Assembly (NCBI RefSeq): GCF_050003625.1
Contig: NC_134398.1
Span: 24,459,211 to 24,523,210 of the forward strand
Direction: 5' to 3'
Source: Haematobia irritans
Lineage: Eukaryota > Arthropoda > Insecta > Diptera > Muscidae
DNA length: 64,000 bases
The notes beneath the pieces were generated by a model. The model did no database searches. It had not been told where the DNA came from and worked only from the letters and a program-made list of their open reading frames with translations. Made by a program: the position numbers and the translations under genes. Shown here piece by piece: positions 1-13,055 of this stretch. Each line of letters starts with the position of its first letter. Position 1 is the stretch's first letter.

Positions 1-265
1 CGCCTCATGTGTCCATTAACTAACTGTAAAAGAATTCAAAATCCTACCGGTACACAGATTACAAAAAATTACGTTTTTTTACATATATCCTCTCTTTGGA
101 TATATTGGGGATTTTTGATACCAATTTTGGGAATAGTAAAAAATTCAGCTTTACAAAGAAAAAAATATGTTGATATCTTTATCCGTTCCAAAGTTGCTGA
201 ATTATTTCCAAAACACGATTTGGAATCACCATGCGACGTAGTTCTTTCTTGCTATAAAACCGTAT
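1..265. other. left-edge spacer, no gene recognised
   Basis: AT-rich sequence with an open frame (7-306, plus) that runs on into the head of the Helentron-like element at 266. The translation has no motif I recognise, and its last third is transposon sequence, so I do not call it a gene. Confidence 0.5.
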
Positions 266-1370
266 ATTTTTATACCCACCACCATAGAATAGTGAAGGGG
301 GTATAATAAGTTTGTCATTCCGCTTTTAACACATCGAAATATCGATTTCCGACTATATAAAGTATACATATATATTCTTTATCAGGGAGAAATTCTAAGA
401 CGATATAACGATGTCCGTCTGTCTGTCTGTTGTAATCACGCTAAAGTCTTCAATAATTAAGCAATCGTGCTGAAATTTTGCACAAACTCATCTTTTGTCT
501 GCAGGCAGGTCAAGTTCGAAGATGGGCTATATCGGTTTAGGTTTTGATATAGTCCCCATATAAACCGAACTCCCGATTTGGGGTCTTGGGCTTATAGAAA
601 TCGTAGTTTTTATCCAATTTGCCTGAAATTTGAAATCTAGAGGTATTTTAGGACCATAAAGAGGTGTGCCGAAAATGGTGAGTATCGCTCCATATTTTGG
701 TATAGCCCCCATATAGACCGATTTCCCGATTTTACTTCTTGGGCTTCTAGAATCCGAATTTTTTATCCTATTTGCCTGAAATTGGAAATCTAGAGGTATT
801 TTCGGGTCATAAAGAGGTGTGCCGAAAACGGTGAGTATCGGCCCATATTGTAGTATAGTCCCCATAAGAACGATCTCCCGATTTAACTCCTTGGGTTTCT
901 AGAAACCGTAGTTTTTATTTGATTTACCTGAAATTGTAAATATTCTGGTATTTTAGGCTCACAAAAACGTGTATCGGATTAAGTTTTTATCGGCCCATTT
1001 GGTAATGCCTCCATATAGACCAACTACACTTCTTGAGGGTGTAGAAGGCGCACTGATCATGAAAATTGCTTGAAACTCAATGTAAAATTTCCAGATTTTA
1101 TTTCTACAGATTTAAGATTTCAAATCAAGACGTTATTTTATAATTTTCTTGCGCACTTACAAGAGATGTTAATGATTCCTTTAAAACACAAACAAAAATG
1201 GTTCTTATAGATCCAGAATATAGTCCTCATAGGTGAAATCTTTAAATTTATCTTCGGCAAGTGTCCTCAAGCCCTCCTGAAATTTCCAAAGAAACCCTAA
1301 TATTTGGTTCATGGTGGTGGGTATTTAAGATTCGGCCCGGCCGAACTTAGTGCTGTATATACTTGTTTGT
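266..1370 (+). mobile_element. Helentron-like (mini-me/DINE-type) element A
   Basis: The head has the ATACCC...GGGGGTATAATAAG pattern, a TA-rich stretch (about 352-376) and a (GTCY)n run (413-432). The tail has a perfect hairpin, TTCGGCC-C-GGCCGAA (1331-1345), followed by TATATACTTGTTTG. Between them are about three units of a 153-bp tandem repeat: the GTCCCCAT/GCCCCCAT motif recurs at about 552, 705 and 858. The (TA)n-core-(GTCY)n layout is known from dipteran mini-me elements, later grouped with DINE-1/Helentron-associated non-autonomous elements. No Rep-helicase ORF is present, so it is non-autonomous. The 112-aa reverse-strand frame at 527-865 is produced by the 153-bp repeat (51 codons) and is not a gene. 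Confidence 0.8.
413..432 (+). repeat. (GTCY)n proto-microsatellite of element A
   Basis: A GTCCGTCTGTCTGTCTGT-type run downstream of the TA-rich core. It occupies the same place in elements D, E, F and H. Confidence 0.85.
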
Positions 1371-1402
1371 GTATTAAATTAGATAAAATTTTAGTTAACA
1401 CT

Positions 1403-2930
1403 AGTTGTGTTCCTTTACGTACTACTAGTTACTACTTTTACTAGTTTTTACTAGAAACCGTTCCTCAACCCCAAAAAATAGTAAAAGTAGTAAACAATTT
1501 TAAGAGAACAATGTCAAAATGCATGTCTCTTTTAAAATTTTTTTACTACAAGTTACTCGACAAATTCTTTCGAGTAAAAGTTGTAGATATGTCATGACAA
1601 AAATAATTATTTGTTTTCAAATTTTCCAAACTAAAGTAGTTCCAAATCGCTTTTTTCTTTGGAAATAAATCTGTAACTCTTTAATGGATTAAGATATCAT
1701 CATATTTTTTTCTTTGTGCCAAAGCTGAAATGTTTTTCTCTATATTTTGTAGGTCCCTAGTGGATTCAGTGGCTGGTCTATAGACGTTGGAAGTTGGACA
1801 CCTCGGATGTATGCAATTTAGTGTTACTTGGCAAACGCGCAATTATGCACCGATTTTCATGATTTTTGCTTTGCTGGATAGAGCTTATAAACTACCATAA
1901 AAAGATTGTGTATGTGTGCGAATATATTTATCTAATATTTGCGAGATAGGGCCTTACAATTTATTTTTTTGCAAAATTTGAACAAAGTGGGGTCAGTATT
2001 TTGAGTCTAGAAGGACTACATTCCTTATAAAATTCTACGTATTCTGGAGGAAAATTTTGTGCACCTTTGTGCTTTAGATTTAACGTGTAGACTCCACAAT
2101 TTGGAATTTCAAAACAATGCCGAACAAATACCACTTGTTTCGAAAAAAAGTACCAAAACATTGACCGACTCACACCAAATTCGGCACAGCCTTTAATGGA
2201 CCAAAAGTACCTCTACGTTTTGAATTTCATGCAAATCGGATAAAAGTTTTAATGTCTATGTCATGAAGACCCCAATTCGGGGGTCGGTTCATATGGAAGC
2301 AAAATCGAAACTTAGGCTGAAGTAGTCCCATCTTCAAAATTGACCTGCATGTAGAAGAAAAACGTGTCTGTTAAAATTTCAGCACTATAGGTTCATTATT
2401 GAAGGAAGTAGCCTGATTACAACAGATATCCAGACAGAGAGACATCGTCTTATAATTTCTCCCTGATCAAGACTATATATACTTTCTATAGTCAGAATTC
2501 GTTATTTGTATGTGCTACAAACGGAATGAAAAACCCCACCTTATAAGATACTGATAATATGCGCTATTACTCTACTTTATGGCCCAGAAGCCAGAGTTTT
2601 ACTTTGATTAAAAATTTTGCAAAAGGAGTACTTTTTATAACAAAGTAAAAACCATAGCTTCTTTCTATCGTAATAAGGATTTCAAAGTTTCCTGCAAAAA
2701 ATCTGCCATTTGTCAAACAAAAAATCGATATAAAAGTATTTAATTTACCTACATGTTTTGAAAATATTTATTCAAATCACAATGCTTCTTTTGTTTTTTA
2801 TTTGACATTTTTACAATTTTTACTATATTTTCGTTCCTGTACATTTAACAAATATAGAAATCTGAGAGGATTTTCAATATTTCTCTCTTTTACTACTTTT
2901 TACTACGAGTAAAGTAAAGGAACACACCTA
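1403..2930. mobile_element. TIR element carrying a nested Helentron-like fragment
   Basis: The left end reads GTGTTCCTTTACGTACTAC near 1409. The inverted match near 2925 reads, on the other strand, GTGTTCCTTTACTTTACTC. Both are followed by TACTTTTACTAG-like sequence, giving imperfect inverted repeats of about 40-45 bp about 1.5 kb apart. I saw no transposase motif and could not fix a target-site duplication, so the superfamily is open. Element B lies inside it. Confidence 0.5.
2150..2545 (-). mobile_element. Helentron-like fragment B (same family as A, inverted)
   Basis: Read on the minus strand, this matches the head of element A: CATTCCGTTTGTAGCACAT, TATATAG, CAGGGAGAAATTATAAGACG, a decayed (GTCY)n, then TTCAATAATGAACC and GTGCTGAAATTTTAACAGAC. 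About one degenerate 153-bp unit with CCGATTTGCATGAAATTC follows. There is no tail, so it is truncated. It lies inside the TIR element 1403-2930. Confidence 0.65.
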
Positions 2931-3370
2931 CTATTTACCTGAAATTTCTAGTTTAATTTCCACAGAAACCTCGTCTCACCTGAAAAAAAAATAAAAATTG
3001 CAAATATATTAGAAGGTTTTTATTTATATTTTTTTTTTTCTTAATTCTACGTTACGTTCAAGGTCAAGATTTGCACGAAATCCGTGGGCACCCACTTCAA
3101 GAGAGGTTTCACGGTAGTTAAAGTTTATATTCTATCCAGCAAAAAGAATTGCCAAAAAAGTTTGAAAATGGATGCGGAAGTGGTGGTTAACGGAGAAGCT
3201 ATTAATTTAACATGGGCTTGTCATAGGACCGATGTCAACCATTTCAACAACCGTTTTTGCATGGCTGAATTCGATCACTTTTTAACGTGTGATACTAATA
3301 CAGTGATGTGAATGAAAAAATTTGTGATATTTTGCAAAATACATAATTTTTACAAATGTTTATGCATCCT
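2931..3370. other. spacer with an unrecognised 75-aa open frame
   Basis: The open frame 3084-3311 (plus) has no domain I recognise and no visible poly(A) signal or splice context. It contains a 19-bp stretch (about 3210-3228) repeated exactly at about 14946-14964, which points to dispersed repeat DNA. Confidence 0.4.
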
Positions 3371-3377
3371 AACCACG

Positions 3378-3512
3378 GTTGCTACTCGTGACAACAATAA
3401 TCTATTAAAATTTGAAGAAAAATTTACCAAAAATCTACCAAATTTAAAAAATCATATTTTATATTATTGCTAATTTTTTTTTTTTTTGTTAAAATTTTTA
3501 AAGAAAATTTTA
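3378..3512 (+). repeat. satellite leader copy 1
   Basis: Contains CACGGTTGCTACTCGTG, then AATAATCTATTAAAATTTG and a decayed AAATCATATTTTATATT. It matches the leader found 5' of other 29-bp arrays (9786, 9893, 16806, 17269 and inverted at 27480-27600 and 51058-51100), and here too it directly precedes an array. Confidence 0.6.
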
Positions 3513-3905
3513 TTTCTATAGAAAATTTTGCCAAAAATGTATTTCTATAGAAAATGTTTGCACATTTTTTATTTCTTTAGAAAGTGTTTGTCAACATTTT
3601 ATTTCTATAGAAAATTTTTGTAAAATTTTATTTTTATAGAAAATTTTTGAACATTTTTTATTGCTTTAGAAAATTTTTGTAAAATTTTATTTCTTAAGAA
3701 AATGTTTGTCAACATTTTATTTCTATAGAAAATTTTTGCCAACATTTCATTTCTATAGAAAATTTTAGCAAAATTTTATTTTTATAGAAAATTTTTGCAA
3801 AATTTATTTTTTATAGAAAATTTTTGAAAAATTTTATTTTTATTGAAAATTTTTACGATATTTTATATTTCTAAAATTTTTACAAAATTTTTTTACAAAA
3901 TTTCA
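3513..3905 (+). repeat. 29-bp satellite array, divergent
   Basis: Units of about 28-31 bp of the TTTCTATAGAAA...AAAATTTTA type, with more TTTTTG than TTTTGTC junctions. About 13 units. The last 240 bp are repeated at 6905-7143. Confidence 0.85.
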
Positions 3906-3909
3906 TTCC

Positions 3910-3934
3910 TACACTCAAAAATAAAGTGAAATCT
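3910..3934 (+). mobile_element. truncated left end of the 7125-7583 MITE family
   Basis: CACTCAAAAATAAAGTGAA is identical to the left terminus of the MITE at 7125 and is then lost into element C. Confidence 0.6.
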
Positions 3935-5223
<1,289 letters not shown>

Positions 5224-6755
5224 ATTTATACCCTTCACCACTACTGTGGTACAGGGTATAATGAGTTTGTGCATTTGTATGTAACGCCAAGAAGGAGTAA
5301 TCATAGACCAACCTTTTAGTATACGGATCGGCTTAGAATTAAATTCTGAGTCGATTTAGCGATGTCCGTCCGTCTGTCTGTCTGTCTGTCCGTCTGTCTG
5401 TCTGTTGATGTATTTTTGTGTGCAAAGTACAGCTCCCAGTTTTAGTCCGATTGTCCTAAAATTTGGTATAGGGTCCTGTTTCGGCTCAAAGACGATCCCT
5501 ATTGATTTTGGAAAAAATCGGTTCAGATTTAGATATAGCTGCCATATATATTTTTTCAGCGATCTGGTCATAATTGGCGTGGATATCAACCGATCTTCCT
5601 CAAATTCCGTACATCCGAATATTTTATGAGACTCGAAAAACTTGAAAAATATCAGCCAAATCGGTTGAGATTTAGATATAGCTCCCATATATAGCTTTCG
5701 GCCGATTTACACTCATTTGCCCACAGAGGCCAATCTTTAACTCCGATTTAGTTGAAATTTTGCACGGGGAGTAGAATTAGCATTGTAACAATGCGTGCCA
5801 AATTTGGTTGAAATCGGTTCAGATTTGGATATATCTCCCATATATAGCTTTCGCCCGATTTACACTCATATGACCACAGAGGCCAATTTTTAACTCCGAT
5901 TTAGTTGAAATTTTGCATAGGGAGTAGAATTAGCATTGTTACTATGCGTGCCAAATTTGGTTGAAATCGGTTCAGATTTGGATATATCTCCTATATATAG
6001 CTTTCGCCTGATTTACACTCATATGACCACAGAGGCAAATTTTTAACTCCGATTTAGTTGAAATTTTGCACAGGGAGTAGAATTAGCATTGTAGCTATGC
6101 GTGCCAAATTTGGTTGAAATCGGTTCAGATTTGGATATATCTCCTATATATAGCTTTCGCCCGATTTACACTCATATGACCACAGAGGCCAATTTTTAAC
6201 TCCGATTTAGTTGAAATTTTGCATAGGGAGTAGAATTAGCATTGTTACTATGCGTGCCAAATTTGGTTGAAATCGGTTCAGATTTAGATATAGCTCCCAT
6301 ATATATGTTTTTCTGATTTCGACAAAAATGGTCAAAATACCAACATTTTCCTTGTTAAATCGCCACTGCTTAGTCGAAAAGTTGTAAAAATGACTCAAAT
6401 TTTCCTAAACTTCAATATATATGTATATCGAGCGATAAATCATAAATAAACTTTTGCGAAGTTTCCTTAAAATTGCTCCAGATTTAAATGTTTCCCATAT
6501 TTTTTTACTAAAATTGTGTTCCACCCTAGTGCATTAGCCAACTTAAATTTTGAGTCTACAGATTTTGTAAAAGTCTATCAAATTCTGTCCCGATCGAGTG
6601 ATATTTAAATGTATGTATTTGGGACAAACCTTTATATATAGCCCCCAACACATTTGACGGATGTGATATGGTATTGAAAATTTAGATCTACAAAGTGGTG
6701 CAGGGTATAATATAGTCGGCCCCGCCCGACTTTAGACTTTCCGTACTTGTTTTTT
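5224..6755 (+). mobile_element. Helentron-like element D, full length
   Basis: The head has TTTATACCC and ACAGGGTATAATGAG, with a long (GTCY)n at about 5364-5405. The body has five 153-bp units (CTCCCAT/CTCCTAT motif at 5682, 5835, 5988, 6141 and 6294). The tail is GCAGGGTATAATATAG, then the hairpin AGTCGG...CCGACT (6714-6731), then CCGTACTTGTTTTTT. No transposase or helicase ORF is present. Frames in the body are by-products of a repeat length divisible by 3. Confidence 0.8.
5364..5405 (+). repeat. (GTCY)n run of element D
   Basis: About ten GTCC/GTCT tetramers, the longest (GTCY)n in the window. Confidence 0.9.
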
Positions 6756-6904
6756 AGTAAAATTGTGCACTATATTTGTATACAATTTTTTTTCTTATTT
6801 TTAGTTCACGTCATTAAAATTAGCAAAAAATTATTCAAATTCTAAAATCAACTAATCTTCATGAACTAAAATAAAGTTCAGTTGGCATTAGAGCCCCTTT
6901 TTTC

Positions 6905-7124
6905 TGGGTGAATTTCTTTAGAAAATGTTTGTCAACATTTTATTTCTATGGAAAATGTTTTTCAACATTTTATTTCTATGGAAAATTTTTGCCAACATTT
7001 TATTTCTATAGAAAATTTGCAAAATTTTATTTTTATAGAAAATTTTTGTAAAGTTTTATTTTTATTGAAAATTTTTACGATATTTTATATTTCTAAAATT
7101 TTTTTTTGCAAAATTTCATTCCTA
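6905..7124 (+). repeat. 29-bp satellite block, second copy of 3690-3910
   Basis: Divergent 29-bp-type units whose order and private variants (TTTTTATTGAAAATTTTTACG, TATATTTCTAAAATTTTT) match 3690-3910, followed by the same MITE terminus. Confidence 0.8.
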
Positions 7125-7583
7125 CACTCAAAAATAAAGTGAACTCTCTATTTCACTAAAGCCAATTTAACTTTATTTTAGTTCATGGAATTATTATGTT
7201 TGGAGAAAGTTTCTTGTACTCTATGAAGCATAATGATTAACTAAATTCGTACCTTCTACAAAATAGTTCAGAATTTCTTTAAATTTGTAAATTTTACCAA
7301 AAATGCGTCCATCATGAACTTAGTATATCACTAAAGACATTCTTGCAATTTTGAACTCCAAGTTTTTTCCTTCAAACTACAAAATTTTCTTATTGAAACA
7401 AGTGAAAAATAATATTTTCTTCTAATAAATTTTCTTGAATTTGTCTTATTTTTTATTAATTACTTAATCGGCGTGATGCCAACGTTTGTAATACTCGTTA
7501 GTTAAAAATTTCTACAAATATTCAAAATTTTCTAAAATTTATCGCAACTTTTCTTCCTGGTGGGTTCACTGTTTTTTTCAGTG
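7125..7583. mobile_element. MITE with about 20-bp TIRs
   Basis: The left terminus is CACTCAAAAATAAAGTGAAC. The right terminus, reverse complemented, is CACTGAAAAAAACAGTGAAC (17 of 20 match). The element is about 460 bp and non-coding. I could not find a convincing target-site duplication. A truncated left end of the same family is at 3910. Confidence 0.65.
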
Positions 7584-7620
7584 TTCATGGCAACGTCAAC
7601 ACCATACACAAAACCAAATA

Positions 7621-7749
7621 GTCGACATTTCAATCGAGCCTCCAACTACTGCGGAAATCGAAAACGATCTGCTACAACTAAAAATGGGGAAATCAGCAGG
7701 ACCCGACGAAATCTCTGCCGAACTCCTTAAGTACGTATTCGATAATTAA
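7621..7749 (+). pseudogene. LINE reverse-transcriptase fragment (N-terminal linker region)
   Basis: One plus-strand frame reads VDISIEPPTTAEIENDLLQL, then KMGKSAGPDEISAELLK, and stops at TAA 7747-7749. The K.GKS.GPD.I.AELLK block is the conserved segment just ahead of RT motif 1 in many non-LTR retrotransposons (CR1/RTE/R1/Jockey type). Only about 43 codons survive. No downstream RT motif, poly(A) tail or target-site duplication was found. It abuts the right end of the MITE at 7583. Clade assignment is not possible from this piece. Confidence 0.7.
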
Positions 7750-8563
7750 ACCCCACACTTAGAAAAAAGTGTCTTCGAAACTAAAGGAAAAATGTTCATC
7801 AATTTAGTTTAGTCATTTTATTACCACTCAGTTAATATTTTGTGTGAAATAATAAAATTTACTTGTTTCAATAAAAAAAAATCCTAAACTGAAAGCAGTT
7901 AGGAATTGTTCATTAACTAGAATAGGGCATGGAATTTTACTAATACTGTTTTCCTCGCTGGGTATAAGAATTTACTACTGAAAAAGAAAATTTTATTCAC
8001 TGATAACAAAGCATTCATAAAAAATAAACAAAAACCGAACTAAAACCAAGTTTCCTCAAATTTAGTAAAACTTCTTATAAAACGATAATACTGACTTCCT
8101 TTATTATAGAAAGCTTATCATACATACGAATAACACTTGGCATAGAAAATATTTAGTTCATTCGTACTAAGAAGTATTCAATCCTTTCAAACTTAAGAAA
8201 CACACTTGTTAGAATATAGGAAAATTTCCTACATTTCTTTTATCTACCTGTAATCGATACCTGTCTTTGATGTAATCGATATGTTTGCACGTGGGTTGTT
8301 TTTTTAGTTGGAATCGCGTTTTTATGGTATACGGAGAGATTGTTAAAAAATAATATAGTAAAATAATATTATAAAAAACAAATAAAATATATAAAATATT
8401 TGTTATTTTAAATTAGTGAGAAAAATTTTCGTTTTTTGAAAATTGGTTTATAAAAAGAAAACACCAGCAGAATAACAACCCCTTCATTCGACTTCATTTT
8501 GGAATCTTCAATTATCAGGTAATATTCAGTGACGCTAACCTTTTGTGAAAAAATTGGTTTTGG
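7750..8563. other. AT-rich spacer
   Basis: No gene is supported. A MITE-like terminus, CACTTAGAAAAAAGTG, is near 7755. Two AATCGATA motifs lie about 30 bp apart (near 8250 and 8275). They resemble the core of the insect DRE site, but no transcribed product is evident beside them. Confidence 0.45.
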
Positions 8564-9775
8564 ATTTTTATACCCTCCATCATAGGATGGGGGTATATTA
8601 ACTTTGTCACTCCGTTTGTAACACATCGAAATATTGCTCTAAGACCCCATAAGTATATATATTCTGGGTCGTGGTGAAATTCTGAGTCGATCTAAGCATG
8701 TCCGTCCGTCCGTCCGTCCGTCCGTCTGTTGAAATCACGCTAACTTCCGAACGAAACAAGCTATCGACTTGAAACTTGGCAAGAGTAGTTGTTATCGATG
8801 TAGGTCGGATGGTATTGAAAATGGGCCATATCGGTCCACTTTTACGTATAGCCCCCATATAAAGGGACCCTCAGATTTGGCTTGTGGAGCTTCTAACAGA
8901 AGCATATTTCATCCGATCCGGCTGAAATTGAAATTTGGTATATGGTGTTGGTATATGGTCTCTAATAACCATGCAAAAATTGGTCCACATCGGTCCATAA
9001 TTATATATAGCCCCCATATAAACCGATCCCCAGATTTGGCTTGCATAGCCTAAAAGAGAAGCAAATTTCATCCGATCCGGCTGAAATTTGGTACATGGTG
9101 TTGGTATATGGCCTCTAACAACCATGCAAAAATGGGTCCACATCGGTCCATAATTATATATAGCCCCCATATAAACCGATCCCCAGATTTGGCTTGCGGA
9201 GCCTCAAAGAGAAGAAAATTTCATCCGATCCGGCTGAAATTTGGTACATGATGTTGGTATATGGTCTCTAACAACCATGCAAAAATTGGTCCACATCGGT
9301 CTATAATTATATATAGACCCCATATAAACCGATCTCCAGATTTGGTTTGCGAAGCCTCAAAGAGAAGCAAATTGCATCCGATCCGGCTGAAATTTGGTAC
9401 ATGGTTTTGGTATATGGTCTCTAACAACCATGCAAAAATTGGTCCACATCGGTTCATAATTATGTATAGCCCCCATATATACCGATCCCCAGATTTGGCT
9501 TGCGAAGTCTCCAAGAGAAGCAAATTTCATCCAATCCGGTTGTAATTTGGAACATGGTGTTAGTATACGATCTTTCACAACCGTGCCAGAATTGGTCCAT
9601 ATCGGTCCATAATTATATATAGCCCCCATATAAAACGTTCTCCAGATTTGACCTCCGGAGCCTCTTGGAGGAGCAAAATTCATCCGATCCGGTTCAAATT
9701 AGGAACGTGGTGTTAGTATATGGTCTCTAACAACCATACCAAAATTGGTACAATCACACAAAAATTGGTCCATAT

Positions 9776-9945
9776 CGGTTCATAATCATGGTTGCCACTA
9801 GAGCCAAAAATAATCTACCAAAATTTTATTTCTATAGAAAATTTTGTCAAAATTTTATTTCTATAGAAAATTTTGTTCAAATTTTATTCGGTTCATAATC
9901 ATGGTTGCCACTCGAGCCAAAAATAATTTACCAAGATTTTATTTC
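9776..9945 (+). repeat. two tandem leader copies inside E
   Basis: CGGTTCATAATCATGGTTGC, then CCACTAGAGCC and AATAATCTACC at 9776, repeated at about 9889 (CCACTCGAGCC) with an offset of about 113 bp. Each copy runs straight into 29-bp units. Confidence 0.8.
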
Positions 9946-10165
9946 TATAGAAAATTTTGTCAAAAGTTTATTTCTATAGAAAATTTTGTCTAAATTTTAT
10001 TTCCGTAGAAATTTTTGTCAAAATTTTCTTTCTATAGCAAATTTTGTCAAAATTTTTATTTCTATAGAAAATTTTGTGAAAATTTTATTTCTATAGAAAA
10101 TTTTGTTAAAATTTTATTTCTGTAGAAAATTTTGTCAAAATTTTATGTCTAATTTGTCAAACTGA
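9815..10165 (+). repeat. 29-bp satellite array inside E
   Basis: About ten units of TTTCTATAGAAA plus ATTTTGTCAAAATTTTA. It ends in GTCAAACTGAATTATA, a trailer also present in element F (about 12664-12680). Confidence 0.9.
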
Positions 10166-10400
10166 ATTATAACGTATTGGATCGATCTTTTTTGATTTAA
10201 TATATACCACGTATGGACTTACATACAATTTAGAAGATGGTGTTAGGAGGTTTTAAGATACCTTGCCATCGGCAAGCGTTACCGCAACTTAAGTAATTCG
10301 ATTCTGGATGGCAGTGTTTAGAAGAAGTTTCTACGCAATCCATGATGGAGGGTACATAAGCTTCGGCCTGGCCGAACTTACGGCCGTATATACTTGTTTT

Positions 10401-12051
10401 GTTTATATTTGTAGGTATTGAAATTGTAAAAGGTGGACAAAATTGCTAGGCAGCAAATTATTCAAAGTGAAAGGTACTACAAGAAGAAAAAATGTGTTTT
10501 AATATTTCAAGGCCAGTCGATGCTGTTGATTCTAAATAAATATATTTAATATATTAATAAAACATGTCTTTTATTGAAGAAAAAATTGCTTATATAAATA
10601 CATAAAATTGTATTTAAAAACGAAGGTAAGCAGATCTAAATTTGAAGTAAAAGGTTTACCACAAATATGTAAGATTTGCCCAAATGAATGATAAAAGTTC
10701 AATAAAATCATTCCATATATGAATTCAATTCAGTTAAATTTTTTCATTATGTAGTATAGTGGTACATAAATATAGGAAAATGTTAACTAATATACGGAAT
10801 GCATTCTACGTAATTTCTACGAAAATCACATCATTCAAACAAATAAAAATGTCTTTGGCGCTATACGAAGTTCAACTTTCTTCACAATGAGTTCATTTTA
10901 ACTTAAAGAAGGGGTCACTTTTTTCTGGGTGCATTATTTAATTTTAACCAATATGAAACAACGAATTGGATTGATTTTGAAAAAAAAAAAATAAAATAAA
11001 ATGTTGACATTAATTTTCGACTTCGATAGTCGATTTGTCATTACCTATTACAAACTGATGACACACGTTAGTATATTTGTGATTGAAGAAATTTTATATA
11101 AATTGTCCAATAAATTCCTTGGTTTAATTAACCCCATTGTGTTCGATTTTTGGTAGTAAGTATCTAGGATCTCAGTATCCCAATGACTTTACTTCTATTT
11201 CAATTGTTAGCTTTAATGAATAAACCCCAATAAACTTTCCACTGTCGCATGCATGCCATACTCACATGAATACGTTATGTACGTTATCTTCAGTTTCCGG
11301 TATTTAACCAATGTAAAGAGAAAGTTGAAGATATGTATCCATGAAAGCGGTCATGTTAACTGCCATAAATTTGAAATAATTGCTTATAAGATATAATCAA
11401 ATCAAACAAATAAACTAATGTTCAATGGAACGACATATATAAATACATCCATATATATATATATGGAAGACTGTATGAGATATTCCACACAAAAACATTA
11501 GACTTCCAACAGTAGATATACAGGGTGATCAAAACAAAAAAAATAGCCATTCGCCGAAAAGCTTCTCCAACACAAATATAAAAAATTAAAAAAAAAAAAC
11601 AACAAGAAAAAAACACAACCTTATTAGTTTTGGGCCATTTTATTTGTAATAGAATGACCCATATAACATGAATGTGTATGTACATCGTTTAACACACGTT
11701 TCTATTCATCCTTTTACGCATTAAACAATTGTTCATTCGATTGTATTCTTGTTATGGCGGTGGTGAATGTAATAATAATAGTAGTTATTGAGTTTCCTAT
11801 TGAAATTTCATATTCAGCCTTAAGGTATGCCACGTATTTCTAACCTAAAAATATTTCATTAGTAAATCATATATTTACCTCAAACACACGAAATCTATTC
11901 TTTACACAAACACTCATATCCACAGATAGAAAAATATATTCCATTTGGAATTATGACATTAGAGTGACATAAGAGTAAGGATTTTATTATTTCATGCAAT
12001 AATCCTAAAAAAACACTCAGAAAAAAGCGTTGCTAAAAATTAAGTGAAATG
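10401..12051. other. spacer, no supported gene
   Basis: AT-rich. A short frame near 10430-10545 (VDKIARQQIIQSERYYKKKK and onward, about 38 codons to TAA) is followed by AATAAA-like signals. It could be a last exon, but there is no good acceptor and no recognisable protein. A MITE-type end, TTTTTTCTGGGTG, is at about 10919. A CCATATATATATATATGG palindrome is near 11447-11466. The frame at 11422-11685 is low-complexity. A further MITE-like end, ACACTCAGAAAAAAGCG, is near 12012. Confidence 0.4.
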
Positions 12052-13055
12052 TTTTTTGTACTCTCGACCATATGATGAGGGGTATATTAACTTTGTCATT
12101 CCGTTTGTAACACATCGAAATATTGCTCTAAGACCCCATAAAGTATATACATTCTGAGTCGTGGTGAAATTCCGAGTCGATCTAAGCATGTCCGTCCGTC
12201 CGCCTGTTGAAATCACGCTAACTTCCGCAATAAACAAGCTATCGACTTGAAACTTGGTATAAGTAGTTGTTATTAATGTAGGTTGGATGGTACTACGAAT
12301 GGACCATATCGGACCACTTTTACGTATAGCCCCCACATAAACCGACCACTAGATTTGGTTTGCGGAGCCTCTTCGAGGAGCAAAATTCATCCGATCCGGT
12401 TGAAATATGGTACATGGTGTTAGTATATGTTCTCTAACAACCATGCAAAAATTGGTCTATATCCGCCCATAATTATATATAGCCGCCATATAAACCGATC
12501 CCCAAATTTGACCTCCGGAGCCTCTTGGAGGAGCGGAATTTATCCAATCCGGTTGAAGTTTGGTACGTGGTGTTAGTATATGGTCTCTAACAACCAAACA
12601 AAAATTGGTCCATATCGATCCATAATTATATATAGAAAATTTTGTCAAAAGTTTATTTCTATAGAAAATTTTGTTAAACTGAATTATATACGTATTTATC
12701 GGCCTTTTTTAATATATACCCCGTATAGACTAACATACAATTTAAAAGACAGTGTTAAGATTAAGTTTTAAGATACCTTGCCATCGGCAAGTGTTACCAC
12801 AACCCAAGTATTTCGATTGTGGATGACAGTCTTTAGTAGAAATTTCTACGCAATCCATGGTGGATGCAATGTTGCCAGTATTTTTCTGGGCCTTGTCACA
12901 AAATTATGATGTTTTCGTCCCCAAAGTGCCCAATTTAAATTTAAATTCCTTACAAAAATTCCCACTACATTTTTGAAAATTAAAATATATATATATACAA
13001 ATAAAATTTTGATAAAATTTTCTATAGAAATAAAATTTTGACAAAATTTTCTATA

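Larger units (their letters stand above)
8564..10400 (+). mobile_element. Helentron-like element E, full length, with internal 29-bp satellite
   Basis: The head has TTTTTATACCCTCC and GGATGGGGGTATATTAAC, the TA core (about 8653-8663) and (GTCY)n (8700-8726). Five or six 153-bp units follow (GCCCCCAT-type motif at about 9011, 9164, 9317, 9470 and 9623). Then come two leader copies and a 29-bp array (about 9815-10165). The 3' part includes GATACCTTGCCATCGGCAAG. The tail has a perfect hairpin, TTCGGCC-T-GGCCGAA (10362-10376), and TATATACTTGTTTT. There is no coding capacity beyond frames generated by the 153-bp repeat. This is the clearest case of the satellite as an internal part of a transposon. 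Confidence 0.85.

Noticed and set aside
7..306. 99-aa frame at the left edge
   Set aside because: Its 3' third is the head of a Helentron-like element and no motif is recognisable.
3084..3311. 75-aa frame as a gene
   Set aside because: No domain, and part of it is repeated elsewhere in the window in a non-coding context.
8245..8285. DRE-type promoter (two AATCGATA motifs)
   Set aside because: Short motifs in AT-rich DNA, and no gene beside them that I can support.
8769..9683. Several 94-108-aa frames on both strands
   Set aside because: They follow the 153-bp repeat (51 codons per unit), so any stop-free frame recurs. No protein motif.
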